A program made the translations under genes and the position numbers. This document shows, one piece after another, positions 8,954 to 17,243 of a stretch of 64,000 bases of DNA. The DNA is from Pseudobacteroides sp. Its GTDB lineage: Bacteria; Bacillota; Clostridia; Acetivibrionales; DSM-2933. The DNA lies in contig NZ_DATCTU010000074.1 of the NCBI RefSeq assembly GCF_036567765.1, positions 1 to 64,000 of the forward strand, given 5' to 3'. The stretch's first letter is position 1. Every line of letters begins with the position of its first letter. A model generated the notes under the pieces. The model did no database searches. It had not been told where the DNA came from and worked only from the letters and a program-made list of their open reading frames with translations.

Positions 8954-9589
8954 ATGGAAATAGTAACACAGTTAATTGATTTTGCTCTGCACATTGATAA
9001 GCATCTTGCAGAGATTTTTCAGAATTATGGTGCTTGGGCCTATATGATTCTATTTCTAATTATATTTTGTGAGACAGGATTGGTGGTTACACCATTCCTG
9101 CCGGGGGATTCATTCCTTTTTGCATTGGGTGCACTTTACGGCAGTGTGAACATGAAACTGGCATTTATACTTTTATTAACCGCTGCTGTATTGGGGAATA
9201 CAACCAACTACTTTATCGGAAAATTTGTCGGAAACAGGATCCTTGAATTTAAAAAAATCCGTCTTGTAAGGAAGGAACACATAGATAAAACTCACACCTT
9301 CTTTAATAAACATGGCGGTAAGGCAATCATATTATCAAGGTTCTTCCCTATTATTCGCACGTTTGCACCTTTCGTAGCAGGTATAGGTAAAATGAGTTTT
9401 GCCCGTTTTTCTGCATACAACGTCATTGGAGGAATTACCTGGATAGTATCGTTCATGCTTTTGGGATATTTCTTTGGTAGTATACCGGCTGTTAAGAACA
9501 ATTTTACTTTCGTAATTGTCGGTATTGTGGTCGTAACAACTTTACCGGCTTTTATAACCTTCATTAAGAGCCGTAAATCTAATAAGTAA
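8954..9589 (+). CDS. DedA-family membrane protein
   Basis: This 211-residue multi-pass protein carries the DedA signatures TPFLPGDSFLFALGALYG (about 46-63) and SRFFPIIRTFAPFVAGIG (about 133-150). Members include undecaprenyl-phosphate translocases of the inner membrane that recycle the lipid carrier used in wall and glycan synthesis. That role fits its place directly after the GT2-GtrA and phosphodiester glycosidase genes. Length is typical. The SD is weak (AAAAAGGGGATAG). It is 44 bases downstream of the previous gene in the same direction, so probably the same operon. The exact substrate is not visible from sequence. Confidence 0.9.
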   Translation: MEIVTQLIDFALHIDKHLAEIFQNYGAWAYMILFLIIFCETGLVVTPFLPGDSFLFALGALYGSVNMKLAFILLLTAAVLGNTTNYFIGKFVGNRILEFKKIRLVRKEHIDKTHTFFNKHGGKAIILSRFFPIIRTFAPFVAGIGKMSFARFSAYNVIGGITWIVSFMLLGYFFGSIPAVKNNFTFVIVGIVVVTTLPAFITFIKSRKSNK

Positions 9590-9625
9590 AATTTACTACA
9601 AATTTTAAAAGGAGTGTATTTAATT

Positions 9626-10543
9626 ATGAAAAGGTTGTTAAGTATTTTTGTTATTTTATGTGTATTGTCCACTGCCATGTTGGCTTATTCAGGTCCAACA
9701 ACCTGGAAAGCAGAAAAAGCAACATTTAAAGTGATGGTACGTGGAGAAGTTTACTCTTCTGCCACCCCTGCAATTGTTGTTGAAGGAAGTACATTTTTGC
9801 CTTTAAGAGCAATGGGAGAGGTATTAGGAGTTTCTGTTGAATGGAATGCAAAGTTAAATCAGGCTGAAGTGGGAATGTCTGAAAAGTCAAAAAATGATAC
9901 AACAAATACCCAGACAGAGCTATCAGAATCTGAAAAAGCCATCTGGAAAAAGGCTAGCTGGAAGGCAACCAAAGCAACATTTAAAGTTATGGTGCGTGGA
10001 GAAGTATTTAATTCCAAAAATCCACCAATAGTAGTTGAAGGAAGAACATTTTTACCTTTGAGGGTATTGGGTGATGCTTTAGGCGTTAAGGTTGACTGGA
10101 ATGAAAAACTCAGACAGGCTGAGGTAGATATGGCTGCAGCAACTCCAACTACTGCACCTGCAACATCTACTACTGTAGCTACTGCTATAGCAACAACTAC
10201 ACCTGCAGTAACTGCTGCTCCAACAACTCCAGTGCCTGCAGCACCTGTAACTTCTACCCCTTCGACTTCTACAACAACAACTACTACTAATTCTTCAGTA
10301 CCGGCAGCTACCTCAACACCAACACCTACTCCTACTGTTGCACCTGTAACTTCAACACTTAGTCCTACTGCGGTATCTGCAACACCAACTCCTACTCCAA
10401 CAGATGATTGGTATGATTTAACAACTCCAACACCTACTACAGCACCAGCTACTCCTACTAAGGCACCTGCAACTCCTACCCCTACTCCTACTCCGGAGCC
10501 AGACTGGTATGATCCTGATTGGTATGATTTTGACAACTATTAA
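9626..10543 (+). CDS. secreted protein with two copper-amine-oxidase-N-like stalk domains and DWY tail
   Basis: This 305-residue protein has a signal peptide (about 1-20) and two tandem copies of the stalk domain first seen at the N terminus of copper amine oxidase (each with ATFKVMVRGEV and LPLR...LG motifs, at about 25-85 and 115-170). A long Thr/Pro/Ala-rich region follows, and the C terminus contains repeated DWYD motifs. No catalytic domain is present; in clostridia such stalk domains are common in wall-attached or extracellular proteins. The start at 9626 follows AAAAGGAG; a GTG at 9614 overlaps that SD. The DWY-type tail resembles that of the next gene's product. Confidence 0.87.
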   Translation: MKRLLSIFVILCVLSTAMLAYSGPTTWKAEKATFKVMVRGEVYSSATPAIVVEGSTFLPLRAMGEVLGVSVEWNAKLNQAEVGMSEKSKNDTTNTQTELSESEKAIWKKASWKATKATFKVMVRGEVFNSKNPPIVVEGRTFLPLRVLGDALGVKVDWNEKLRQAEVDMAAATPTTAPATSTTVATAIATTTPAVTAAPTTPVPAAPVTSTPSTSTTTTTTNSSVPAATSTPTPTPTVAPVTSTLSPTAVSATPTPTPTDDWYDLTTPTPTTAPATPTKAPATPTPTPTPEPDWYDPDWYDFDNY

Positions 10544-10629
10544 TGGTAATAAAACATAGCTGCTAAACCATTAAGAATACAATATTATGTTTGTTCTCAT
10601 TCTAATACAATCATAAAAAATACCCTAAG

Positions 10630-10668
10630 AACTGGAATAACCTAACAAGGATTTGTTCCAGTTTTTAT
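10630..10668 (+). terminator. probable Rho-independent terminator
   Basis: Arms ACTGGAA (10631-10637) and TTCCAGT (10656-10662) are followed by TTTTTAT. It lies between the stalk-domain gene and the dockerin-cohesin gene. Confidence 0.7.
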
Positions 10669-10703
10669 GGTATCAAAAGACACTACTATTAGGAGGTTTT
10701 ACA

Positions 10704-11681
10704 ATGAAAGGAAAAAAGGCAATTGCCTTACTGGTAATCAGTTTTATTCTTATCAATGCTGTTTTATTATCGGCATTCGCGTTACCTGGCTCACAAGCAT
10801 TAGTTTACGGTGATTTTGACAACGATTTGGACTTTGATTCTGATGATTATGCATTGTTCAGGCAGTTCATGCTGGGTATGATAAGTAAAGATAAGGTCCC
10901 GGCAACTACAGATGTTGATGGCAATGGACAATACGATTCTGATGATTATGCCTATATGCGTCAGCACCTTTTGGGTATGATCAAAATATTTCCGGTTCAG
11001 TCCCCAATAATTCCATCACCTACTAGTACCTCTTATGCTACGCCGAATATAACACCAATAGCAACTCCGACATTCACACCCGTGCCCACGCCAACTTTTA
11101 CTCCGGTTCCAACCGTTGAAGCTGATGGATTATACATTGACTCCAGCAAGGTATCGTCCGATATGCTTAAAGTAACTCTTTACATAAAGAACATTGCTAA
11201 TTTTTCAGGATACCAGGCAAATCTTGCATATGATCCTCAAGTTCTTAAGCCTGTATACTCCGATAGATCGGAGTATGATTCTCAATCCCCGGTTGAAACA
11301 GGAAGCCTGTTAACTAAAAACTATATACCGGTGGATTTTGCATTACATGACCTGCAAAAGGGCATTCTAAATTTTGGAAGAACTTATCTGGCAGTTAATT
11401 CATATAAAGACTCTGAAGTTTCTGAATCTTCAGGTTCCATAGGTGTTATATATTTTAGAATTCTCAAAAACCAAGCTACGCAAATAGGCTTAGAAAACTG
11501 CCAAACCATGCCTGGAGCAATTAACGGCACATTGGTAACCGATTGGGATGCAAATCAGCTCCTGAACTATAGCGTAAATGGAACAATTACCGTAACTCCT
11601 GATGGGGCAACAGGAACACCCACTACCTCAACACCCACTCCAGCTCCGTATGATTGGTATGAGTATTACGGTTACTGGTAA
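10704..11681 (+). CDS. dockerin-cohesin adaptor protein (small scaffoldin-like)
   Basis: This 325-residue secreted protein has a signal peptide (about 1-28) and an N-terminal dockerin with two EF-hand-like repeats (DFDNDLDFDSDDYALF and DVDGNGQYDSDDYAYM, each followed by a LGM helix end, about 32-95). A Thr/Pro linker (about 100-130) leads to a type II-like cohesin (about 133-300; VTLYIKNIANFSGYQANLAY, GILNFGRTY and GVIYFRIL are the conserved stretches), and the protein ends in YDWYEYYGYW. Dockerin and cohesin in one small protein make it a candidate adaptor that binds one cellulosome partner on each side. The N-terminal dockerin is unusual. The start follows AGGAGG. Module calls are confident; partner specificity is inference. 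Confidence 0.9.
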   Translation: MKGKKAIALLVISFILINAVLLSAFALPGSQALVYGDFDNDLDFDSDDYALFRQFMLGMISKDKVPATTDVDGNGQYDSDDYAYMRQHLLGMIKIFPVQSPIIPSPTSTSYATPNITPIATPTFTPVPTPTFTPVPTVEADGLYIDSSKVSSDMLKVTLYIKNIANFSGYQANLAYDPQVLKPVYSDRSEYDSQSPVETGSLLTKNYIPVDFALHDLQKGILNFGRTYLAVNSYKDSEVSESSGSIGVIYFRILKNQATQIGLENCQTMPGAINGTLVTDWDANQLLNYSVNGTITVTPDGATGTPTTSTPTPAPYDWYEYYGYW

Positions 11682-11698
11682 TAAAGGATTATAGATCG

Positions 11699-11747
11699 CT
11701 GTCGTGAGAAATTATGGTGTATCATACATCATAATCTCCCACGACAT
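11699..11747. terminator. long hairpin after the dockerin-cohesin gene
   Basis: GTCGTG, then an interrupted stem through AATTATGGTGTAT, pairs with ATACATCATAAT...CACGAC (11701-11746). The stem is long, but no clean T run follows on the + strand, so it may be an mRNA 3'-end stabiliser rather than a terminator. Confidence 0.5.
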
Positions 11748-11788
11748 TTAGCTCCCAAGCAAGTTTGTCCTGAAAGGGTGAGTAGGTA

Positions 11789-14473
11789 TTGAGAAAGTTA
11801 CTATGCATTTTATTATCATTGGTTATTACATCAACAATTTTCCCTGTCGGATATGCAAAAGCATTATCTAAAGCTGATAAATATAGCATTTTACTTATCA
11901 AGCCACCTGTTTTTTCAAGAGAAGGTGGGCTTTACAGGGAGCCTTTTTATCTTGCCTTAAGCACAGCTGATTCGCTAAAAGACGCAAACCATGCTCTAAG
12001 TACAAGCCAGGCGGTTTATTATACTCTTGACGGATCAGATCCAATACCTGGGGCTGTAGGAACCATAAAGTACACAGAAAGCATTCCCATAATGAGCAGA
12101 GCGGGAAATCCCAATGAACTTTCTCTTATATCAACATCCAGCAAATGGAAACCACCAAATGGTGAAGTATTTAAGGGGTGGACAATAAAGGCTGTTACCG
12201 TTAATGCCGAGGGAGTAAAAAGTAAAATTGTTTGCAATTCATATTTTATAGATTCAGATATTTTTAATAGATATAAACTTCCCATTATATCAATTGTTAC
12301 AGACAAACCCAATTTTTTTGATAACAAAAAAGGAATATACCTAACTAATAATTCACAATCTCCAGAAACATCAGACAGCTCTCCAGTACCTATTCATATT
12401 GAGGCCTACGACACAGATGGAAGCTTATGGTTTTCCCAATATGCTGGTGCAAAGTTACATGGTCAATCTTCAAGCAGATACCCTCAAAAGTCGCTGAGGA
12501 TATACGCAAGTGGAGACTATGACGATAAGAATACTTTCCAATATAATATTTTTTCTGGATTGGAAGATGCCGCAGGAAACAAGATAAAAAACTTTAAGCG
12601 TTTATTGCTCAGAAATTCTGGAAATGACTGGAGCAGCACAATGTTCAGAGACGGATTGATGCAGAGTCTTGTTTCCCACCTTAATATAAGCACTCAGGCT
12701 TATCGGCCGTCAGTGATGTTCTTAAACGGTGAATTCTGGGGAATACACAATATCCGTGAGCGTTTTGACAAATACTATTTTGCATCTCATTATAATCTTG
12801 ATAAAGATAAGTTAGCCATACTTTCATGGAAGCTAAGTTCAAAGGAAACAATTGAAATTAATGAAGGAAACGAAGAAGACAAAAATACTTATTTAAACGA
12901 TATTATAGAGTACTTAAAAGCAAACCCCATAACAGACAATAAAGTTTATGAAAATATAAAAACAAAGATGGATGTTGATAACTTTATTGATTACCAATTG
13001 TCACAGATCTACTTCGCCAATTCAGATTGGCCGGGAAACAATGTAATTGCATGGAAATACAAAACAGATGATGGAAGGTACCATCCTGATGCCCCAGCAG
13101 GACAGGACGGAAGATGGAGATGGGCTCTGAAGGATACGGAATTCGGTTTCGGATTGATAAGGGATTCATCACACGATACATTAAGATATGCTGCTGAGCC
13201 AACTATACCGGCAGTACAACCAACTGCTGCACCTACACCAGTGGTGCCATCAGTTGCTCCGGCAAGTGGAACGCAGCCAGTAGTAGTTCAACCAACACAA
13301 GTCCAACCTGTCCCAAATCCTCAAGAAGAAAATGAAAAGGGTGTTAGAAGGGGAAGAAACTTTGATTGGGCAGTATTCTTGTTTAAGACATTGCTTCAGA
13401 ATTCCGAATTCAGAAACCAATTTATAAACCGTTTTGCCGATGTCATTAATACCTCCTTTGATTCTGCAAGGGTAAATCGGAAAATTGATGAAATGAAAAC
13501 TGAAATAGAAAAAGCTATGCCTGAACACATAGATCGATGGCAGGGAATTTCAGATTGGAATTCAAATGTAGAACAATTAAAAAAATTCGCAAAAGACAGA
13601 CCGAACTATATGCGAAAATTTATAGTAGATAAATTTTCCGGCAATGGCGTTACCGGAACATCAAAAATCAGCCTGACTTCTGGCAACAGCAAGGGATTTA
13701 TCAAGATAAATTCCATTGATATAAAAGCAACGACACCTGGTGTTGCAACCCCAGATTCGTGGACTGGAACATACTTCAAAGGCGTCCCGGTAACGTTAAA
13801 GGCAATTCCCCAAAACGGATATGAATTTGTACGTTGGGAAGGTAAAGGTATTGCCAGTATCGATAAAACCTTAGACACACTAACTTTTGACCCGACTGAA
13901 GATATGAATATCACTGCTGTTTTTGCGGCAAGTCTTAAAGACATAAAGGGACATTGGGCGGAAAATTACATAAAGGATTTGATGAAAAAGGGCGTACTAA
14001 AAGGCTATCCCGATTTAACGTTCAAGCCTGAGGGCGGTATAGACAGGGCTTCTGCAGCTGTAGTAATAGCAAAGATATTAGGGCTTGAATCCGGCAAATA
14101 CAATAAAAAGTTTGCCGATAAAATTCCAGATTGGGCTGAGGATTCTATAATGGCGGCATGCAAAGCCGGAATATTGAAAGGCTATGAAGATAATACATTC
14201 AGAGCGGAAAAAAACATGACCAGGCAGGAATTATCCGTTATAATTGTAAAAGCTTTGGGTGATAATGATTTACAATTTAAAGGCATTTCATTTAAAGACA
14301 ATGATAAAATAGAAAGATGGGCAGCTTTTTATGTTACAAAAGCTGCCCATCTTCAATTGATAAAAGGATATGATGATAAAAGCTTTAGGCCGGATAATAC
14401 AGCTACAAGAGCAGAATTTGCAGCTATAATAGTAAAGTTTATGAATATGTTAACATGCACCACAATTTCCTAG
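11789..14473 (+). CDS. SLH-anchored CotH-kinase-family surface protein
   Basis: This 894-residue protein has, in order, a signal peptide (about 1-25), a chitobiase C-terminal-like beta domain (about 45-155; YYTLDGSDP), a CotH kinase domain (about 165-615; KLHGQSSSRYPQKSLRIY, FLNGEFWGIHNIRERFDKYY, WALKDTEFGFG), an InlB-type B repeat (about 635-710) and three C-terminal SLH domains (about 712-885) for S-layer attachment. CotH proteins are kinase-like; spore CotH phosphorylates coat proteins, and clostridial members also occur on cellulosomes. A Pro/Val/Gln-rich stretch (about 470-515) is inserted within the CotH region. The start is TTG at 11789, preceded by AAAGGGTG. Phosphorylation of neighbouring surface proteins is a hypothesis. 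Confidence 0.9.
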   Translation: MRKLLCILLSLVITSTIFPVGYAKALSKADKYSILLIKPPVFSREGGLYREPFYLALSTADSLKDANHALSTSQAVYYTLDGSDPIPGAVGTIKYTESIPIMSRAGNPNELSLISTSSKWKPPNGEVFKGWTIKAVTVNAEGVKSKIVCNSYFIDSDIFNRYKLPIISIVTDKPNFFDNKKGIYLTNNSQSPETSDSSPVPIHIEAYDTDGSLWFSQYAGAKLHGQSSSRYPQKSLRIYASGDYDDKNTFQYNIFSGLEDAAGNKIKNFKRLLLRNSGNDWSSTMFRDGLMQSLVSHLNISTQAYRPSVMFLNGEFWGIHNIRERFDKYYFASHYNLDKDKLAILSWKLSSKETIEINEGNEEDKNTYLNDIIEYLKANPITDNKVYENIKTKMDVDNFIDYQLSQIYFANSDWPGNNVIAWKYKTDDGRYHPDAPAGQDGRWRWALKDTEFGFGLIRDSSHDTLRYAAEPTIPAVQPTAAPTPVVPSVAPASGTQPVVVQPTQVQPVPNPQEENEKGVRRGRNFDWAVFLFKTLLQNSEFRNQFINRFADVINTSFDSARVNRKIDEMKTEIEKAMPEHIDRWQGISDWNSNVEQLKKFAKDRPNYMRKFIVDKFSGNGVTGTSKISLTSGNSKGFIKINSIDIKATTPGVATPDSWTGTYFKGVPVTLKAIPQNGYEFVRWEGKGIASIDKTLDTLTFDPTEDMNITAVFAASLKDIKGHWAENYIKDLMKKGVLKGYPDLTFKPEGGIDRASAAVVIAKILGLESGKYNKKFADKIPDWAEDSIMAACKAGILKGYEDNTFRAEKNMTRQELSVIIVKALGDNDLQFKGISFKDNDKIERWAAFYVTKAAHLQLIKGYDDKSFRPDNTATRAEFAAIIVKFMNMLTCTTIS
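14315..14352 (+). repeat. perfect 15-bp inverted repeat inside the third SLH coding region
   Basis: AGATGGGCAGCTTTT (14315-14329) is repeated as its exact reverse complement at 14338-14352, with the eight-base loop TATGTTAC. It lies in codons for WAAFYVTKAAHL. Perfect symmetry over 30 bases is hard to explain from protein constraint alone. It may be a near-3'-end RNA hairpin or a cruciform. Confidence 0.9.
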
Positions 14474-14675
14474 ACATCAAAATGCCTAAAAGTATATTTT
14501 TTAACACTTATCATATGAGAATAGTGTAAAAATCTGATATAATTTAATTAGATATAAAACGAGCATTGCATGTTTTACCAATAACGGAAAAAGCAAGCAA
14601 ATCAAAGTTATGGAGGTGTTAGAAGCTCAATTTAATAATGTCAATTTATTTAATTTTTTGAAAGGAAGGGATACG

Positions 14676-17054
14676 ATGAAAAATATAAAATATTTTTCAA
14701 AAAAAGCAGGTTCTTTTATTCTGAGTGCTGTTATACTTGCTACAACAGTTACTCCTATCAATGTTAATGCTGCTGATGTAGAGTTTAACTATGCAAAAGC
14801 ATTGCAGTATTCTCAATTTTTTTATGACGCAAACATGTGTGGTGCCGGTGTTGATGAAAACAACCTATACAATTGGAGAAGTGATTGCCATGTTTATGAT
14901 ACCGAACTTCCGCTTGATACTAAAAACACCAATATGTCGGCAAGTTTCATAAGTGCGAATAAAAGCATTCTCGATCCGGATGGTAATGGAAAGCTTGATG
15001 TTTCGGGAGGCTTTCACGACGCAGGTGACCACGTGAAGTTTGGTATGCCTGAAGCGTATTCAGGATCTACTGTGGGGTGGGGCTTTTACGAATTCAGAGA
15101 TCAGTATGAAGCCACTGGACAAGATGCTCATACTAAAACAATATTAAGGTATTTTAATGATTATTTTATGAAGAGTACATATTTGGATGACTCAGGCAAA
15201 GCCATAGCTTTTTGTTACCAAGTAGGCGATGGCGATATTGACCACGCTTATTGGAATGCACCTGAAGTAGATGAAATGTTCAGAAGGGGTTGGTTTGCTA
15301 CTGATGAGCTGCCATCGACAGATTGTGTAACAGCCGCTGCGGCTTCACTTGCAATTAACTATCTGAATTTCAAAGATGAAGACCCTACTTATGCAGATAA
15401 GAACCTAAAATATGCAAAAGCATTATTTCAGTTTGCCGAGAGAATCGATCCTGCAAAAAGAAAATGCAACGATGATGGTCCTAAGGGATATTATGCTTCA
15501 TCCAAATGGCAGGATGATTACTGCTGGGCTGCTTCATGGCTTTATTTGGCGACAAAGGATGATCACTATTTAGATGAAGTATGGAAATATTATGATTATT
15601 ATGCACCTTCTTGCTGGACACATTGCTGGAATGATGTATGGGCAGGTACAGCATGTGTTTTAGCTGAAATTAACGATTTATATGATAAAGACGGACAGGT
15701 ATTTGAAGACAAATACAGAAAAGCTGCTAATAAAAGTCCTTATGAAACAATAGATTTCTGGAGTCAGATAGCAAAATTAGTAGATAATTGGATGAACGGC
15801 ACAGTTCCCAAAATAACACCTGGGGGATACTCATTCCTTAACCAATGGGGTTCTGCGAGATACAATACAGCTACTCAATTTGTAGCCCTCGTTTACGACA
15901 AGCACCATGGTGATAAAGCATCAAAATATGGGGAATGGGCAAAATCTCAGATGCAATATTTAATGGGAAAAAATCCGATTAATCGCTGCTATATAGTAGG
16001 ATACAACGACATTGCAGCTAAATTCCCACATCATAGAGCAGCATCCGGTTTGTCCAAATGTGAAGATACTGCTCCCCACAAATATGTACTTTATGGTGCT
16101 TTAGTTGGTGGACCAGGTGCCAGTGACCAACATATCGATGTTACAGCAGACTATATTTACAATGAAGTTACAATAGATTACAATGCCGCATTCGTTGGAG
16201 CATGTGCAGGTCTTTACAGATACTTCGGGGATTCTTCAATGAAAGTTACTCCGGATTTCCCGCCAAAAGTTATAATAGATCCTGGAAACAACGGCGGTGG
16301 TAATTCATACTGGGTAGAAGCATTTGGTGTTGATATAGCACAGGCTGACGGACCAAAGGCTACTGAAATAACTTTATATGTATGTTCCGATGTTAAAAAG
16401 ACATCAAAAAATATTTCTGTAAGATACTATTTTGATTCTACAGGAATGACATCTCTTGATCCTAATAAGATTGAAATGAGGCAGCTATATGACCAGACAG
16501 CAGCAGAAACGGATTATGCAGCCGAGCTTTCAGGACCTCATCTTTATAAGGACAAGATTTACTATGTTGAAATAAAATGGCCGAATTTTGTGGTTGCCAA
16601 TTCCAACAAAAAATACCAGTTTGCATTGGGAACATACGCTTGGCAAAACTATTGGAATCCTGCAGATGACTGGAGTCATCAAGGTTTAAGCATCGAAAAG
16701 GACAATTGGACAGGAAAGCCTGTAAAGACAGATAATATCTGTGTTTATGATGCGGGCGTTCTTGTAGGCGGTACTGAGCCAGATGGGACAAAACCTGTAG
16801 TTACAACGCCCACGAGTCCATCTCCTTCAAACACAAATACACCTACACCATCCCCTTCAAATGTTAAGCCCGGACCTGATCTGAATGGTGACAAGGTAGT
16901 AAATATGGCTGATGTTATACTTTTGGCTAAAGCATTCAATAGTGTTCCTGGAGACGCAAACTATAAAGCAGAATACGATTTAAATGGCGATAAGGCTATA
17001 AATATTGCCGATGTAATTATTATAGCCGCCAGTTTCAACAAATCAGTAAGCTAA
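14676..17054 (+). CDS. cellulosomal GH9 endo/processive cellulase with CBM3c and dockerin
   Basis: This 792-residue enzyme hydrolyses beta-1,4-glucan. In order: signal peptide ending VNA (residue about 32), GH9 catalytic domain (about 35-520), CBM3c (about 545-690; SYWVEAFGVDIAQADGPKA), Ser/Thr/Pro linker, and a C-terminal type I dockerin with two repeats (DLNGDKVVNMADVILLAKAF and DLNGDKAINIADVIIIAASF). Catalytic Asp residues lie in GGFHDAGDH (D115, D118), a PHHRAASG motif is present, and the acid Glu lies in YIYNEVTIDYNAAF. GH9-CBM3c-dockerin is a classic clostridial cellulosome architecture. The start at 14676 follows AAGGAAGGG. A strong terminator ends it. Confidence 0.96.
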   Translation: MKNIKYFSKKAGSFILSAVILATTVTPINVNAADVEFNYAKALQYSQFFYDANMCGAGVDENNLYNWRSDCHVYDTELPLDTKNTNMSASFISANKSILDPDGNGKLDVSGGFHDAGDHVKFGMPEAYSGSTVGWGFYEFRDQYEATGQDAHTKTILRYFNDYFMKSTYLDDSGKAIAFCYQVGDGDIDHAYWNAPEVDEMFRRGWFATDELPSTDCVTAAAASLAINYLNFKDEDPTYADKNLKYAKALFQFAERIDPAKRKCNDDGPKGYYASSKWQDDYCWAASWLYLATKDDHYLDEVWKYYDYYAPSCWTHCWNDVWAGTACVLAEINDLYDKDGQVFEDKYRKAANKSPYETIDFWSQIAKLVDNWMNGTVPKITPGGYSFLNQWGSARYNTATQFVALVYDKHHGDKASKYGEWAKSQMQYLMGKNPINRCYIVGYNDIAAKFPHHRAASGLSKCEDTAPHKYVLYGALVGGPGASDQHIDVTADYIYNEVTIDYNAAFVGACAGLYRYFGDSSMKVTPDFPPKVIIDPGNNGGGNSYWVEAFGVDIAQADGPKATEITLYVCSDVKKTSKNISVRYYFDSTGMTSLDPNKIEMRQLYDQTAAETDYAAELSGPHLYKDKIYYVEIKWPNFVVANSNKKYQFALGTYAWQNYWNPADDWSHQGLSIEKDNWTGKPVKTDNICVYDAGVLVGGTEPDGTKPVVTTPTSPSPSNTNTPTPSPSNVKPGPDLNGDKVVNMADVILLAKAFNSVPGDANYKAEYDLNGDKAINIADVIIIAASFNKSVS

Positions 17055-17107
17055 AGGAAATTAGCAACGCTAATCGTGCTCAATCATTAATATTGGATAT
17101 AGTCCTT

Positions 17108-17144
17108 CAAGGCTTTAGAACATCAAATTCTAAAGCCTTTTTTA
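17108..17144 (+). terminator. Rho-independent terminator of the cellulase gene
   Basis: Arms AAGGCTTTAGAA (17109-17120) and TTCTAAAGCCTT (17128-17139) enclose a seven-base loop and are followed by TTTTT. Confidence 0.92.
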
Positions 17145-17243
17145 ATGTCTATGATATTATAAATATTTTTGTCGATATTTGCATGAAAAAGCGTTATAAT
17201 AGTTGTATTAGCCTTCATTCCTGTATGCTGGAGGTAACTATTA

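Noticed and set aside
9859..10536. 225-codon reverse-strand frame over the stalk-domain gene
   Set aside because: It is a by-product of the ACT/CCT-rich linker codons; the + strand frame has signal peptide, domains and SD.
14610..14675. N-terminal extension of the cellulase to ATG 14610
   Set aside because: It would place 22 polar residues before the signal peptide; ATG 14676 has its own AAGGAAGGG.
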